A DNA stretch of 64,000 nt from Facilibium subflavum (GTDB lineage: Bacteria > Pseudomonadota > Gammaproteobacteria > Francisellales > Francisellaceae). Numbering within the stretch: position 1 is the first letter of the stretch; each line of letters begins with the position of its first letter. Made by a program: the position numbers and the translations under genes. The stretch covers positions 1-64,000 of the forward strand of contig NZ_QLIT01000048.1 in NCBI RefSeq assembly GCF_003574485.1, written 5' to 3'. A model generated the notes under the pieces. That model ran no database searches, was not told where the DNA came from, and saw nothing but the letters and a program-made list of their open reading frames with translations. This document shows, in pieces, positions 17,049 through 25,147 of the stretch.

Positions 17049-18050
17049 ATGTGGTATGAAAGTGCAATTCACTATTTATTCTTTGTTCTAGAAGTTGCAA
17101 CGATTGCTGTTGCTGTCGTACTGGCTTTTGGTGCAATTATTGGTGCATCCATTAAGGCAAAAGGATTAAAAAAAGGTAGACTACAAGTCACACCCTTAAA
17201 TAAAACATATCAAAAAAATCAGCATGAAATTGCAAAAGAGGCTTTATCAAAATCAGCGATGAAAAAGCTGGATAAGCAGCATCAACTACAAGCAAAAGCA
17301 CTAACCAAGGATAAAGAAGCGCATAAGCGCCTTTTTGTCATTGATTTTCACGGTGATATGAAAGCCTCTCAGGTTGAAGCACTTTCACAAGAGGTTGATG
17401 CAATTTTGTCTATTGCAGATAAAAACAAAGATAGCGTACTTGTTCGTCTTGAAAGTCCTGGTGGTGTTGTCAATGGTTATGGTTTGGCTGCTGCGCAATT
17501 AGCACGAATTCGTCATGCAAATATTCATTTAACCGTTGCAGTTGACCAGGTAGCTGCCAGTGGTGGCTACATGATGGCATCAGTTGCAGATAAAATTATT
17601 GCTTCTCCATTTGCGATTATTGGATCCATTGGTGTGATTGCACAACTGCCAAATTTACATCGCTTTTTAACAGATAAGGGGGTAGATGTTGAGCTTCATA
17701 CGGCAGGGAAGTATAAACGAACACTAACTATGTTAGGTGAAAATACCGATGAAGGCCGTCAAAAATTTAAGCAAGAGCTTGAAGTTGTGCATAAGCTTTT
17801 TAAAACGCATATTACTACCTATAGACCTAAGCTTGATATTGAATCGGTAGCAACAGGTGAGTATTGGTTTGGAACAACCGCTTTGTCGCTTAATTTGGTT
17901 GATGAGCTTATGACAAGCCATGCCTATTTGCTTGACCAATATCAGCAGGAAAAATGTAAATTACTGCATGTAAAATATCATATGAAAAAATCAAGATTTG
18001 CTTCAGTTTACCATTCAGCAGTAAAACAGTTAACAAAAGTTGGTCCTTAA
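17049..18050 (+). CDS. sohB: SohB-like inner-membrane S49 peptidase
   Basis: A 333-residue protein. One N-terminal membrane helix (about 8-34) and a charged linker rich in Lys and Gln are followed by a single SppA/S49 protease domain (about 95-300). VRLESPGGVVNGYG and VDQVAASGGYMMAS place the nucleophile at Ser171, and AGKYKRTLTMLGENT supplies the general-base Lys (K221 or K223). SohB degrades signal peptides or other membrane fragments from the periplasmic side in related bacteria. It starts 13 bases after sspA and its stop overlaps the start of holB (TAATG), so this is a continuous operon. Confidence 0.92.
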   Translation: MWYESAIHYLFFVLEVATIAVAVVLAFGAIIGASIKAKGLKKGRLQVTPLNKTYQKNQHEIAKEALSKSAMKKLDKQHQLQAKALTKDKEAHKRLFVIDFHGDMKASQVEALSQEVDAILSIADKNKDSVLVRLESPGGVVNGYGLAAAQLARIRHANIHLTVAVDQVAASGGYMMASVADKIIASPFAIIGSIGVIAQLPNLHRFLTDKGVDVELHTAGKYKRTLTMLGENTDEGRQKFKQELEVVHKLFKTHITTYRPKLDIESVATGEYWFGTTALSLNLVDELMTSHAYLLDQYQQEKCKLLHVKYHMKKSRFASVYHSAVKQLTKVGP

Positions 18051-18979
18051 TGCTTAAAGATCAAGGCAATACCTGGCAGGAGCGCCTTTTACAGCCTATT
18101 CAACAGGCTTTTTTACTTGGTAAACTGCCGCATGCTTTGTTATTTCACACACCAAAAGCCTGGCCAATGGAGGCGATTTTTGATCAAATAGGGCAGCTTT
18201 TATTTGATCAAGATAAAACAGTTACGAGTAATACGCATCCTGATGTGGTAAAACTTGAGTGTGATGGTGGGCAGATTAAGCTTGATGCTTTAAAATCAGC
18301 GCTTGAAAATGTTTATCTAACGTCATATTCAGCCAAAGCCAAGCTTGTGATTATTACGCCACTTGAGGCGTTGAATCTCTCTGCGGCAAATGCATTATTA
18401 AAGACATTAGAAGAGCCGCCTGAAAATACTTATTTCTTGATGTGTGCGCATCAGCTAAACTGGGTAGCATCAACGCTATTATCACGTGTGCAAAAATTCA
18501 CATTGCAGTTAACGGTACAAGATAAGATAAGTTATTTGAAAAATCATTATCAAATGGATGATGCATCCTGTCAAAAGGCATTATTAATATCACGAGGGAT
18601 GTTAGCAATTATTGATCAGATCAAAAGTGATAGGAGCTTTTGGTATTTGCGTCGAGATCTGTGTATGGCGATTGCAGGTAAAGTGCACCCACTTGTTGTT
18701 TCAACTGATTTAGCACAACGATATGAGGATAGTTTATACTGGCTGATGAGCCTACTTATCGATGCTTATTATTTAGCTTTGGGGGTGCAGCAAAATTATT
18801 TAGCCAATAGTGACCAGCTTGCTGTATTGCAGCTATTATGCAACAGGCATGATCTTCAAACGCTTTATTATTATTACCAAAGGTTATTAGCACTTAAAGA
18901 TTATCAGGGTAAGTATATTAATATTAATAAACAACTGGCTTTGGAAGCTGTATTATTACAGTTAGCACAAAGTAAATAA
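18050..18979 (+). CDS. holB: DNA polymerase III delta-prime subunit (HolB)
   Basis: A 309-residue clamp-loader subunit. The delta-prime landmarks are HPDVVKLE near residue 62, the sensor region SAANALLKTLEEPPENTYF and the arginine-finger region STLLSRVQ. Delta-prime is the non-hydrolysing stator of the tau/gamma-delta-delta' loader that puts the beta clamp on DNA. The usual four-cysteine zinc site before HPD is missing here (no Cys in the stretch LLFDQDKTVTSNTHPD), and the Walker A equivalent LLFHTPKAWPM is not a P-loop. The gene overlaps sohB by one base and precedes yhbY by 14 bases. Confidence 0.85.
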   Translation: MLKDQGNTWQERLLQPIQQAFLLGKLPHALLFHTPKAWPMEAIFDQIGQLLFDQDKTVTSNTHPDVVKLECDGGQIKLDALKSALENVYLTSYSAKAKLVIITPLEALNLSAANALLKTLEEPPENTYFLMCAHQLNWVASTLLSRVQKFTLQLTVQDKISYLKNHYQMDDASCQKALLISRGMLAIIDQIKSDRSFWYLRRDLCMAIAGKVHPLVVSTDLAQRYEDSLYWLMSLLIDAYYLALGVQQNYLANSDQLAVLQLLCNRHDLQTLYYYYQRLLALKDYQGKYININKQLALEAVLLQLAQSK

Positions 18980-18993
18980 TAAAAGGAAAATTT

Positions 18994-19272
18994 ATGACAC
19001 TGACTTCAGAGAAAAAACAGCAGTTAAAAGCCCAGGCACATACGCTAAACCCTGTGGTTATCATTGGCGATAAAGGGTTAACGGATAATGTGATTGCTGA
19101 AATTGATGGCGCTTTAACCGCGCATGAGTTAATTAAGGTTAAAATTGCCGGTGGTGATAAAGATCAGCGTAAGGCTCTTACAGAGGAGATTTGTGGGAAG
19201 CTTCATGCACAATTGGTTCAGTTAATTGGCAATATCTCTATTATCTATCGTAAAAAGGCAAAGAAAAAATGA
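18994..19272 (+). CDS. yhbY: CRM-domain ribosome-assembly protein YhbY
   Basis: A 92-residue protein that is a single CRS1/YhbY (CRM) domain: LTSEKKQQLKAQAH, then NPVVIIGDKGLT, ELIKVKIAGGD and the C-terminal VQLIGNISIIYRK. YhbY binds pre-50S particles and helps assemble the large ribosomal subunit. The GNISIIYRK end corresponds to the family's G-x-x-x-x-(I/L)YR motif. AAAAGGAAAA precedes the ATG. It overlaps hemB by four bases (ATGA), indicating coupled translation. Confidence 0.93.
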   Translation: MTLTSEKKQQLKAQAHTLNPVVIIGDKGLTDNVIAEIDGALTAHELIKVKIAGGDKDQRKALTEEICGKLHAQLVQLIGNISIIYRKKAKKK

Positions 19273-20246
19273 GTTTTTTTCCTGTTTGCCGGCCAAGGCG
19301 CTTAAGAAAAACACAAGCTGTGCGTAACCAGGTTGCAGAAACCGTTTTACGTACAGAGGATTTAATGTATCCAGTTTTCGTGGTGCATGGTGAGAATATC
19401 AAAAAAGAAATCAATGGCATGCCTGGGCAATATCATTACTCATTGGATCGTTTACCTGAGCTTATTAATGAAATTGAAAAAGCGGGTATTTTATCGATTA
19501 TGTTATTTGGTATTCCTGCAAAAAAAGATCGATATGCCAGTGAAAATTATACGGATAATGGCATTGTGCAAAAAGCAATACGCTTGATTAAGACACTTTC
19601 TCCCGCCTTGGTTATTGCTACTGATGTTTGCTTGTGTGCTTATACAGAAGATGGTCATTGTGGGATTACACACAACGGTCAAATCGATAATGACCAAACC
19701 CTTGATATTTTGCAAAAAACAGCCGTGTCACATGCCCAAAGTGGTGCAGATATCGTAGCCCCTAGTGGGATGATGGATGGCATGATTCAAGCAATGCGCC
19801 AAGGGTTGGATCAAAATGATTTTTCTGATGTGATGATTATGTCTTATGCGGTGAAATATGCTTCAGCATTTTACGGCCCATTTAGAGGGGCTTGTGGCTC
19901 TGAACCTACCGGTGATAGAAAATCATATCAAATGGATTATCGAAATAAAAAAGAAGCACGTAAAGAAGCCAGAATGGATCAAGAAGAAGGTGCGGATTTT
20001 TTAATGGTCAAGCCGGCATTAAGTTATTTAGACATTATCCAGGATGTTGTTGAGCATAGTACTTTACCGGTTGCCGCGTACCATGTCAGTGGTGAATATG
20101 CGATGATTAAGGCTGCAGCTGGCAATGGTTGGGTGGACGAAAAAGCGATTGTGATTGAATCATTAACCTCGATTAAGCGCGCTGGTGCAAAAATTATTTT
20201 AACCTACTATGCGCTTGATGTGGCACAGTGGTTGGCTGAAACATAG
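19269..20246 (+). CDS. hemB: porphobilinogen synthase (delta-aminolevulinate dehydratase)
   Basis: A 325-residue HemB. It condenses two 5-aminolevulinate molecules to porphobilinogen in haem synthesis. Visible motifs are the zinc site DVCLC-x-YTEDGHCG with its three cysteines, the first Schiff-base Lys in SYAVKYASAFYGPFR, and the second in DFLMVKPALSYLD. The usual His of YTSHGHCG is Asp here, a minor change. ATGA overlap with yhbY. A strong stem-loop straddles the stop codon. The pathway gene hemL is also in this window, at 52423. Confidence 0.96.
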   Translation: MSFFPVCRPRRLRKTQAVRNQVAETVLRTEDLMYPVFVVHGENIKKEINGMPGQYHYSLDRLPELINEIEKAGILSIMLFGIPAKKDRYASENYTDNGIVQKAIRLIKTLSPALVIATDVCLCAYTEDGHCGITHNGQIDNDQTLDILQKTAVSHAQSGADIVAPSGMMDGMIQAMRQGLDQNDFSDVMIMSYAVKYASAFYGPFRGACGSEPTGDRKSYQMDYRNKKEARKEARMDQEEGADFLMVKPALSYLDIIQDVVEHSTLPVAAYHVSGEYAMIKAAAGNGWVDEKAIVIESLTSIKRAGAKIILTYYALDVAQWLAET

Positions 20247-20277
20247 GGGCACCTCATTAAAAAAATGAGGCGCCCTA
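20244..20277. terminator. probable bidirectional terminator between hemB and chaA
   Basis: A long perfect-looking stem, TAGGG(G)C-x-CCTCATT against AATGAGG-x-GCCCTA with an A-rich loop, lies between two converging genes and includes the hemB stop codon. In the minus direction the loop supplies a T-run. Its position and stability fit a terminator serving both sides. Confidence 0.75.
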
Positions 20278-20280
20278 TAT

Positions 20281-21411
20281 TTATACTGAAAATGGTTGAG
20301 CAATATCAAAAATTAACGCAAAATAAACCACAAAAACACTTAATAGCACCATACCGTTTAATACACTTGTTCTTCTTGAGGTAAAGGTAATAAGACTGAT
20401 AAAAAAGGTCAGTGCCATAAGAACGACTGCGGTTGGATTAAGACCGAGTATAAGTTTTTGATTTAACAGTAAACCAATGGTCAAAACTGATGGCACGGTC
20501 AAACAAATTGTAGCAACTGCAGAGCCCATGCATAGATTAATTGAGCGTTGTAACTGGTTTTTATAAGCGGCCTGGATGGCGCTTACACCTTCAGGCGTTA
20601 AAACCAATAATGCGATAATAAAGCCGGCAAGCTTATTTGGCAGGCCTGCTTCTTGCACGCTGAATTCTAAAAATGTGGCCAGATTCTTTGATAATAAAAT
20701 CATTACGATTAACCCTGCAAGCAATAAAAGCGTATGATAGAAGACCTTGCCTGTGGGATGTTTTACGTCTTCTTTTTTTTCTTCCTCACTTCTTTCAAGG
20801 GAAAATTGAAAGTAATCTTTGTGGGTAATGGTTTGTTTGACTAAAAAAGTTGCATAAAGCATGATACAAACGATGATGATAATAATCGATTGTCCAAGAC
20901 TAAAGGTGCCAGCTGATGTTGTTTGTGTGTAATTTGGCAAAATTAAAGTCAAGGTAATCAGTGGGATTAAAACAGCAATATACGCGCTTGCCCCTTCGAT
21001 ATTATACAACTGTCTTTTATGTTTTATGCCACCTGTTAAAAGGCTTAGACCCGCAAAACCATTAATGGCAATCATAATAACCGCAAACATCGTATCTCGG
21101 GCAAGTGTTGGATCACCTTTTCCGATTAACATCATTGTCACAATGAGCGAGACCTCAATACTGATAACGGCAAGTGTTAATATCAAGGTACCATAAGGTT
21201 CACCAAATTTCTCTGCCAACCAATCAGCATGATGAACGACATTAAAGGCACAAATAAGCATTACGACAAAGATGAAAAAAGTGATCAGCAAAGTGTGGAT
21301 ATGGGAGATATTTGTGGGGCTTAGGTTATGAAAAACAAAATTAATTAATACAAATAAGACAAGTGGTAGCACTAGGCCGTATTCATTTTTAATAAAGCGT
21401 AAACATTTCAT
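20281..21411 (-). CDS. chaA: ChaA-type calcium/sodium:proton antiporter
   Basis: A 376-residue inner-membrane protein with about 11 hydrophobic helices in two halves, each holding one copy of the CaCA-family alpha-repeat: EPYGTLILTLAVISIEV in the first and LLVLTPEGVSAIQAA with GSAVATICLTVPSVL in the second. The acidic residues in the two repeats (E of SIEV, E of TPEG) are the expected cation-binding sites. A charged central loop (RSEEEKKEDVKH) separates the halves. ChaA exports Ca2+, Na+ or K+ in exchange for protons at alkaline pH. AGGA precedes the ATG. The C-terminus converges on hemB across a terminator. Confidence 0.88.
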   Translation of the reverse strand: MKCLRFIKNEYGLVLPLVLFVLINFVFHNLSPTNISHIHTLLITFFIFVVMLICAFNVVHHADWLAEKFGEPYGTLILTLAVISIEVSLIVTMMLIGKGDPTLARDTMFAVIMIAINGFAGLSLLTGGIKHKRQLYNIEGASAYIAVLIPLITLTLILPNYTQTTSAGTFSLGQSIIIIIVCIMLYATFLVKQTITHKDYFQFSLERSEEEKKEDVKHPTGKVFYHTLLLLAGLIVMILLSKNLATFLEFSVQEAGLPNKLAGFIIALLVLTPEGVSAIQAAYKNQLQRSINLCMGSAVATICLTVPSVLTIGLLLNQKLILGLNPTAVVLMALTFFISLITFTSRRTSVLNGMVLLSVFVVYFALIFDIAQPFSV

Positions 21412-21420
21412 TCTTCTATC

Positions 21421-21684
21421 CTAAGGGTTAATTTGAATTGACAGCGCATGAATATAAGTTTTCATTAATTCATCCAAGCAATGATAAATAGCCTGGTGTG
21501 CTTTTATTTTTGGCAAGCTTGCCAAGTAGCTGCTTTGAATAATAAGCTGAAAGTGAAATTTGTCTGGTTGAAAATGCCGGTGTTTTCGATGTTTATCTGT
21601 TTCATCAATAAGTTCAATTTTTTGCGGTGCAAAGGTATCAGTTAACTTTTCTTTAATAAGGTTTTGCAGTGTAATGGTATCCAT
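21421..21684 (-). CDS. bolA: BolA family protein
   Basis: An 87-residue BolA/IbaG fold: N-terminal helix TLQNLIKEKLTD, PQKIELIDETDKHRKHR (the HxH loop that binds Fe-S clusters with monothiol glutaredoxins), FHFQLIIQSSYL and KAHQAIYHCLDELM. BolA acts in the cytoplasm in iron-sulfur handling and morphology control. The ATG at 21684 was chosen because it lies one base after the stop of the upstream cyclo-ligase gene (TGAcATG), with family similarity starting there; the longer frame upstream is non-homologous. Confidence 0.88.
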   Translation of the reverse strand: MDTITLQNLIKEKLTDTFAPQKIELIDETDKHRKHRHFQPDKFHFQLIIQSSYLASLPKIKAHQAIYHCLDELMKTYIHALSIQINP

Positions 21685-21685
21685 G

Positions 21686-22249
21686 TCATTGAATAACCTG
21701 CGTTGGCGTAATAATAACATCCATTGTAATATCCCAAGAATTAATTGCAATTGTATTTACTTGCTGCTCATCAAAAGCAATACCAATAAGTTTTGGTGTT
21801 TTGAAAAAAGGACTTCGTCTAAATGAAAAACTGGTATCATAGAAACCACCGCCCATGCCGATGCGATTTTTTTGTGTATCAAAGCCCACTAAAGGTACCA
21901 AAACAATATCTAATTCCCATGGCTCAAGAATAAGGTCAAAATCAATGGCCGGTTCTAGCAAGTGGTATTTATTTTTAACCCATTTCCCATGATTTTGAAT
22001 AAACCATAGATGACGTAAGTGAAGTGGATGTAGTGCCGGGTAATATAATGTATTATTTTGGCTTTTTAAAAACAAATCAATAAGTGCAGGTGAAATTTCT
22101 TCAGCTGTTGCTTTATAACTGGCAATTTTTAAATTGGCTATATCTGAAAACACAGTAAGAAACTGTTGGTACAGCAGTTGCTCATAGGTTTCTTTTATCG
22201 TGGGTGAGAGCGCTTGGCGTTTTTGTCTTAGTGTTTGACGAATGTCCAT
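21686..22249 (-). CDS. 5-formyltetrahydrofolate cyclo-ligase
   Basis: A 187-residue protein of the MTHFS/YgfA family. It starts with RQTLRQKRQAL (folate/ATP-site basic patch), has DIVLVPLVGFD with RIGMGGGFYD (the Gly-rich ATP-binding loop), and LIGIAFDEQQV. It converts 5-formyl-THF to 5,10-methenyl-THF with ATP, clearing a folate by-product and supporting one-carbon metabolism. It sits between ruvX (21 bases upstream) and bolA (1 base downstream), forming a three-gene minus-strand operon. Confidence 0.92.
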   Translation of the reverse strand: MDIRQTLRQKRQALSPTIKETYEQLLYQQFLTVFSDIANLKIASYKATAEEISPALIDLFLKSQNNTLYYPALHPLHLRHLWFIQNHGKWVKNKYHLLEPAIDFDLILEPWELDIVLVPLVGFDTQKNRIGMGGGFYDTSFSFRRSPFFKTPKLIGIAFDEQQVNTIAINSWDITMDVIITPTQVIQ

Positions 22250-22270
22250 TATGCTAAACCTTATATGTCC

Positions 22271-22684
22271 TTAATTATCGTGCATCCAAGTCTCAAGGAT
22301 AACACAAGCAGCGACATCATCTACTTTTAAATGACGATTTGATTTTTTTTGTGCTTCTTCAAGCCGCCAACGTGCTTCACGCGTTGAAAATGTTTCACTG
22401 ACTAAATGAATCGGTATTTGATAGCGAAGTTTAATAAGCTCAGCAAAAGCACGTGTATCTTTGGTGATCTGGGTTTCCTGGTCTTTTGCATCAATTGGCA
22501 GACCAATGATAATATCACTTGGGCGCCATTTTTTAATAATCTTATCAAGCATTATCCAATCAGGTACACCATTTTTTGCATTAATGGTTGCAACCGGTGA
22601 TGCAGTTTGCGTAATCATTTGTCCTGACGCAATGCCAATACGGCTTTTACCAAAATCAATACCGATTAATCTTTTGTTGTTCAT
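22271..22684 (-). CDS. ruvX: YqgF/RuvX family RNase H-fold nuclease
   Basis: A 137-residue protein with the RNase H-like fold of the YqgF family: GIDFGKSRIGIASG (first catalytic Asp, D10 region), DIIIGLPIDA, and LVSETFSTREA with VDDVAACVILE at the end (further acidic residues). YqgF is required for pre-16S rRNA 5' end maturation and was earlier described as a Holliday-junction resolvase. It heads the operon with the cyclo-ligase and bolA genes and diverges from the mutT-type gene; the starts are close together. Confidence 0.93.
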   Translation of the reverse strand: MNNKRLIGIDFGKSRIGIASGQMITQTASPVATINAKNGVPDWIMLDKIIKKWRPSDIIIGLPIDAKDQETQITKDTRAFAELIKLRYQIPIHLVSETFSTREARWRLEEAQKKSNRHLKVDDVAACVILETWMHDN

Positions 22685-22740
22685 GTAAGATGGGTAAAAA
22701 TTTTTACTTACTTTGTATGATAACGCTAAAAGGATTTGTT

Positions 22741-23184
22741 ATGCTATCTTTATTATTTATTTTTAATTTGGTTGTTATGAACGATATTACCGTTGCTATT
22801 GGTGTTATTTTAAATAAAGAGAAAAATGGTGTTTACATTACAAAACGCCATAAGGATAAGCATTTAGGTGATTTATGGGAGTTTCCTGGGGGAAAAGTTG
22901 AGGCAAATGAATCGATTAATGCTGCATTAGTACGTGAATTATATGAAGAAGTAGGGATTCATGTAAAAGCATCGACTTTCTTTCAGAAAATTTATTTTAC
23001 CTATCCGGATAAAAGTGTTGCGCTTTATTTTTATATTATCGATGAATTTGAGGGTATGCCCAAAGCAAAAGAAGCCCAAAAAATTGCTGAGGTTTCCTTT
23101 CAAGATTTATCAAAATTTGCAATGCCAAAAGCGAATGAGACAATTGTGGAGGACTTATTAAAGATGAGGTTAAAAATTTGTTAA
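22741..23184 (+). CDS. mutT: MutT-type Nudix hydrolase (8-oxo-dGTP diphosphatase)
   Basis: A Nudix protein with an intact box: GGKVEANESINAALVRELYE followed by EVGI fits G-x5-E-x7-R-E-U-x-E-E-x-G-U. The pattern VAIGVILNKEK near the start and HLGDLWEFPGGK are typical of MutT, which removes 8-oxo-dGTP from the nucleotide pool. The start is uncertain. The ATG at 22741 has a good SD (AAAGGA, 6 bases) but adds a hydrophobic stretch MLSLLFIFNLVV not usual in MutT. The ATG at 22777 fits family length (135 aa) but has no SD. Confidence 0.85.
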   Translation: MLSLLFIFNLVVMNDITVAIGVILNKEKNGVYITKRHKDKHLGDLWEFPGGKVEANESINAALVRELYEEVGIHVKASTFFQKIYFTYPDKSVALYFYIIDEFEGMPKAKEAQKIAEVSFQDLSKFAMPKANETIVEDLLKMRLKIC

Positions 23185-23185
23185 C

Positions 23186-24246
23186 CTATATTTTGTTCTG
23201 TTTTTTTGCATTATTTAAAGCTTCTTGCCAGAAAAGGGTTAATAAAACCATAATGACAGGCCCTAGATAAATACCGATAAGCCCAAACGCTTCAATACCA
23301 CCTAGTGCGCCTAAAAAGGCCGCTAAAAAATGTATATTAACATATTTTTCAATAATAGCTGGACGTATCCAGTGATCGATAATAAAGGATAAAACTGTAC
23401 CGATAATAAGAATGATAAGGCCACTGATTAATTGGCCTTGAACCAGTGTAATTAAAAAGATAAGAATTAATACAAAGGGCAGGGCAAAGGGGATGGCTGT
23501 GGCAAGTGCAGTAAAAATCGCAAAAAAGATCGGATAAGGTAGATGAGCAAAGTAATAAACAACGCCTAAGATAACGCCGGTGCCAAGCCCTGTATAAACC
23601 ATACTGTCTAATACGCTTCGAATGACAAGACGTGCTTTGATAAAATATTCACTAAAGCCAGGTGTATAGGCTTTTATAATATGGTTTAATGCATCAGAAA
23701 GTCTGGCACTATTTAAGAAGATAAAGAACAAAACTAAAAGCATAATTAAAAAGTGAAAGCTTTGCATCACAATAAACAGTGCAATTTGTCCTGCTTTTTC
23801 ATAAGGGATGGCAAACTTTGTTATCATTGCTTTTAATGCATCAGGATTTAAGATGTAATGGTCCCAAAAATTGGATAAATATTTGCCAACCAAAGGCAGG
23901 TTGGCCAAATTCTGGGGAAGGTGAAGTTTTTCCTGGTGGGCGTGGGATAGGTACTGCCCAAGATTGATAAACTCGTTGATACCAATATAGAGGATCCAAA
24001 TCTATAGAGGATCCAAATCAAAGGCAGTAAAATTGCAAGGCCAACAATAATGGTAAAGCTTAATGCGGACAAGGAGCGTTTATGCCTTAAAAGTTGTTCC
24101 CAATAACCATACAATGGCCACACCGAGATGCTCAAAATAATCGCCCAGAGGATGATTTTAACATACGGGTAAAGCACCCATAGTGTCAGCAATAAAATGC
24201 TAAGATATAGAATTGCTGCAATAAATTTATTAATTTTATCCGTCAT
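23186..24246 (-). pseudogene. AI-2E family (PerM/YdiK-like) membrane transporter, frameshifted by a 17-bp tandem duplication
   Basis: Two overlapping frames together make one AI-2E-family protein. The first (from 24246) encodes the first membrane helices (ILYLSILLLTLWVLYPYV, LILWAIILSISVWPLYGYW). The second (ending at 23186) encodes the rest, including GIEAFGLIGIYLGPVIMVLL, the family's conserved end. At the junction the 17-mer TATAGAGGATCCAAATC occurs twice in direct succession (23986-24002, 24003-24019). Removing one copy restores a continuous frame reading LLPLIWILYIGINEF and on into LPLVGKYL. The family exports quorum-sensing signals or sodium/protons in various bacteria; the local role is unknown. 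The gene is either recently inactivated or can revert by slippage. Confidence 0.88.
23986..24019. repeat. perfect 17-bp tandem duplication
   Basis: Two adjacent identical copies of TATAGAGGATCCAAATC. The unit length is not a multiple of three, so the second copy shifts the reading frame of the AI-2E-type gene. Each copy encodes the same part of a membrane segment (WIL) in the restored frame. Confidence 0.95.
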
Positions 24247-24388
24247 AAACTTTTTTGTTGATTGTGCACAATAATGAGTGTAAACAAAGCCTGCTGTTTT
24301 CACAATGTGTATTGTAATCAGTTGGACATTAAATGCTGATTAATGTAAATTACAAACCACAATTGTTGTCGTGGTAAAGAGGCGCTAA

Positions 24389-24811
24389 GTGGTTATTGAT
24401 ACACAATTTTTGGACAGGTGCAATCAAACGCTGTTAGAAGCGTATAAAAAGCTGTTGCAAAGTGAAGAAAATAGTATTCAATATGATTTATATCGCTCTG
24501 CAGTAATTAAGGAGTTTGAAGTAATTTTAGAGCAGTCAGGAAAGTTATTAAAAAAAGCATTGGCAGATTATTTTCATTCAAAAAAAGCAGTTGATCGTTT
24601 AACATTCAAAGATGTTTTTCGTCATGCAGGTAACCATGGTTTGTTGAGTTTAGATGCTGTTGAAAGGTGGCTTGTTTATCGTGACAATCGTAATTTAACA
24701 GCACATGATTGTGGTTTTGATCTGGCAGAGAAAACTTTACCATTGATGCCAGGATTTATTAAGGATGTGGAGCAACTTATTAAGGTATTAGGGAAAGGTC
24801 ATGATACTTAG
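24389..24811 (+). CDS. HEPN-domain protein of a HepT/MntA-type pair (HI0074 family)
   Basis: A 140-residue all-helical protein of the HI0074 nucleotidyltransferase-substrate-binding family, a HEPN branch. The HEPN active-site motif R-x4-H is present as RNLTAH (Arg101-His106). In characterised HepT/MntA modules the HEPN protein is an RNase toxin and the partner nucleotidyltransferase neutralises it by adding AMP to a tyrosine near the motif. Here Tyr at YRDNRN (residue 97) is the obvious candidate. GTG start with AAGAGG 6 bases upstream. It overlaps the partner gene by 11 bases, typical of toxin-antitoxin operons. Confidence 0.85.
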   Translation: MVIDTQFLDRCNQTLLEAYKKLLQSEENSIQYDLYRSAVIKEFEVILEQSGKLLKKALADYFHSKKAVDRLTFKDVFRHAGNHGLLSLDAVERWLVYRDNRNLTAHDCGFDLAEKTLPLMPGFIKDVEQLIKVLGKGHDT

Positions 24812-25109
24812 AGATGAAGATAAAAAGAGGCTTTTAAACATTGCAGAGACAACGCTTAAGACACCTTGTGAGATTTGGGCGTATGGCAGTCGTGTTGATG
24901 GTAGTGCGCACGATACTAGTGATTTAGATATCGTAATTCGGACGGCTGATTTATCACCATTACCAATTGAGGAGTTAAGTGCCTTTAAGCAGGCAGTTCA
25001 TGACTCAAATATTCCTATTTTAGTCCAAGTAAGTGATTGGGCTAGGATGCCTGAATATTTTCACTCGAACATTTTGGCAAATTATGAAGTTTTAAAATGT
25101 ATCAAATAG
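24801..25109 (+). CDS. MNT-type nucleotidyltransferase, antitoxin of a HepT/MntA-type pair
   Basis: A 102-residue minimal nucleotidyltransferase (HI0073/MntA type). The catalytic motif G-S-x10-D-x-D is intact: Gly29, Ser30, Asp41, Asp43, in the sequence GSRVDGSAHDTSDLDI. In MntA homologues this enzyme AMPylates the HEPN toxin; it would act in the cytoplasm. The C-terminal part includes IPILVQVSDWARMPEYF, where a third acidic residue would be expected. It is co-transcribed with the HEPN gene through an 11-base overlap. An alternative is a chromosomally fixed remnant of a mobile defence module, but both motifs are intact. Confidence 0.85.
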   Translation: MILRDEDKKRLLNIAETTLKTPCEIWAYGSRVDGSAHDTSDLDIVIRTADLSPLPIEELSAFKQAVHDSNIPILVQVSDWARMPEYFHSNILANYEVLKCIK

Positions 25110-25147
25110 CTGGATTTACACCTTTTGTCATTTTTCTTTGATCTGCA

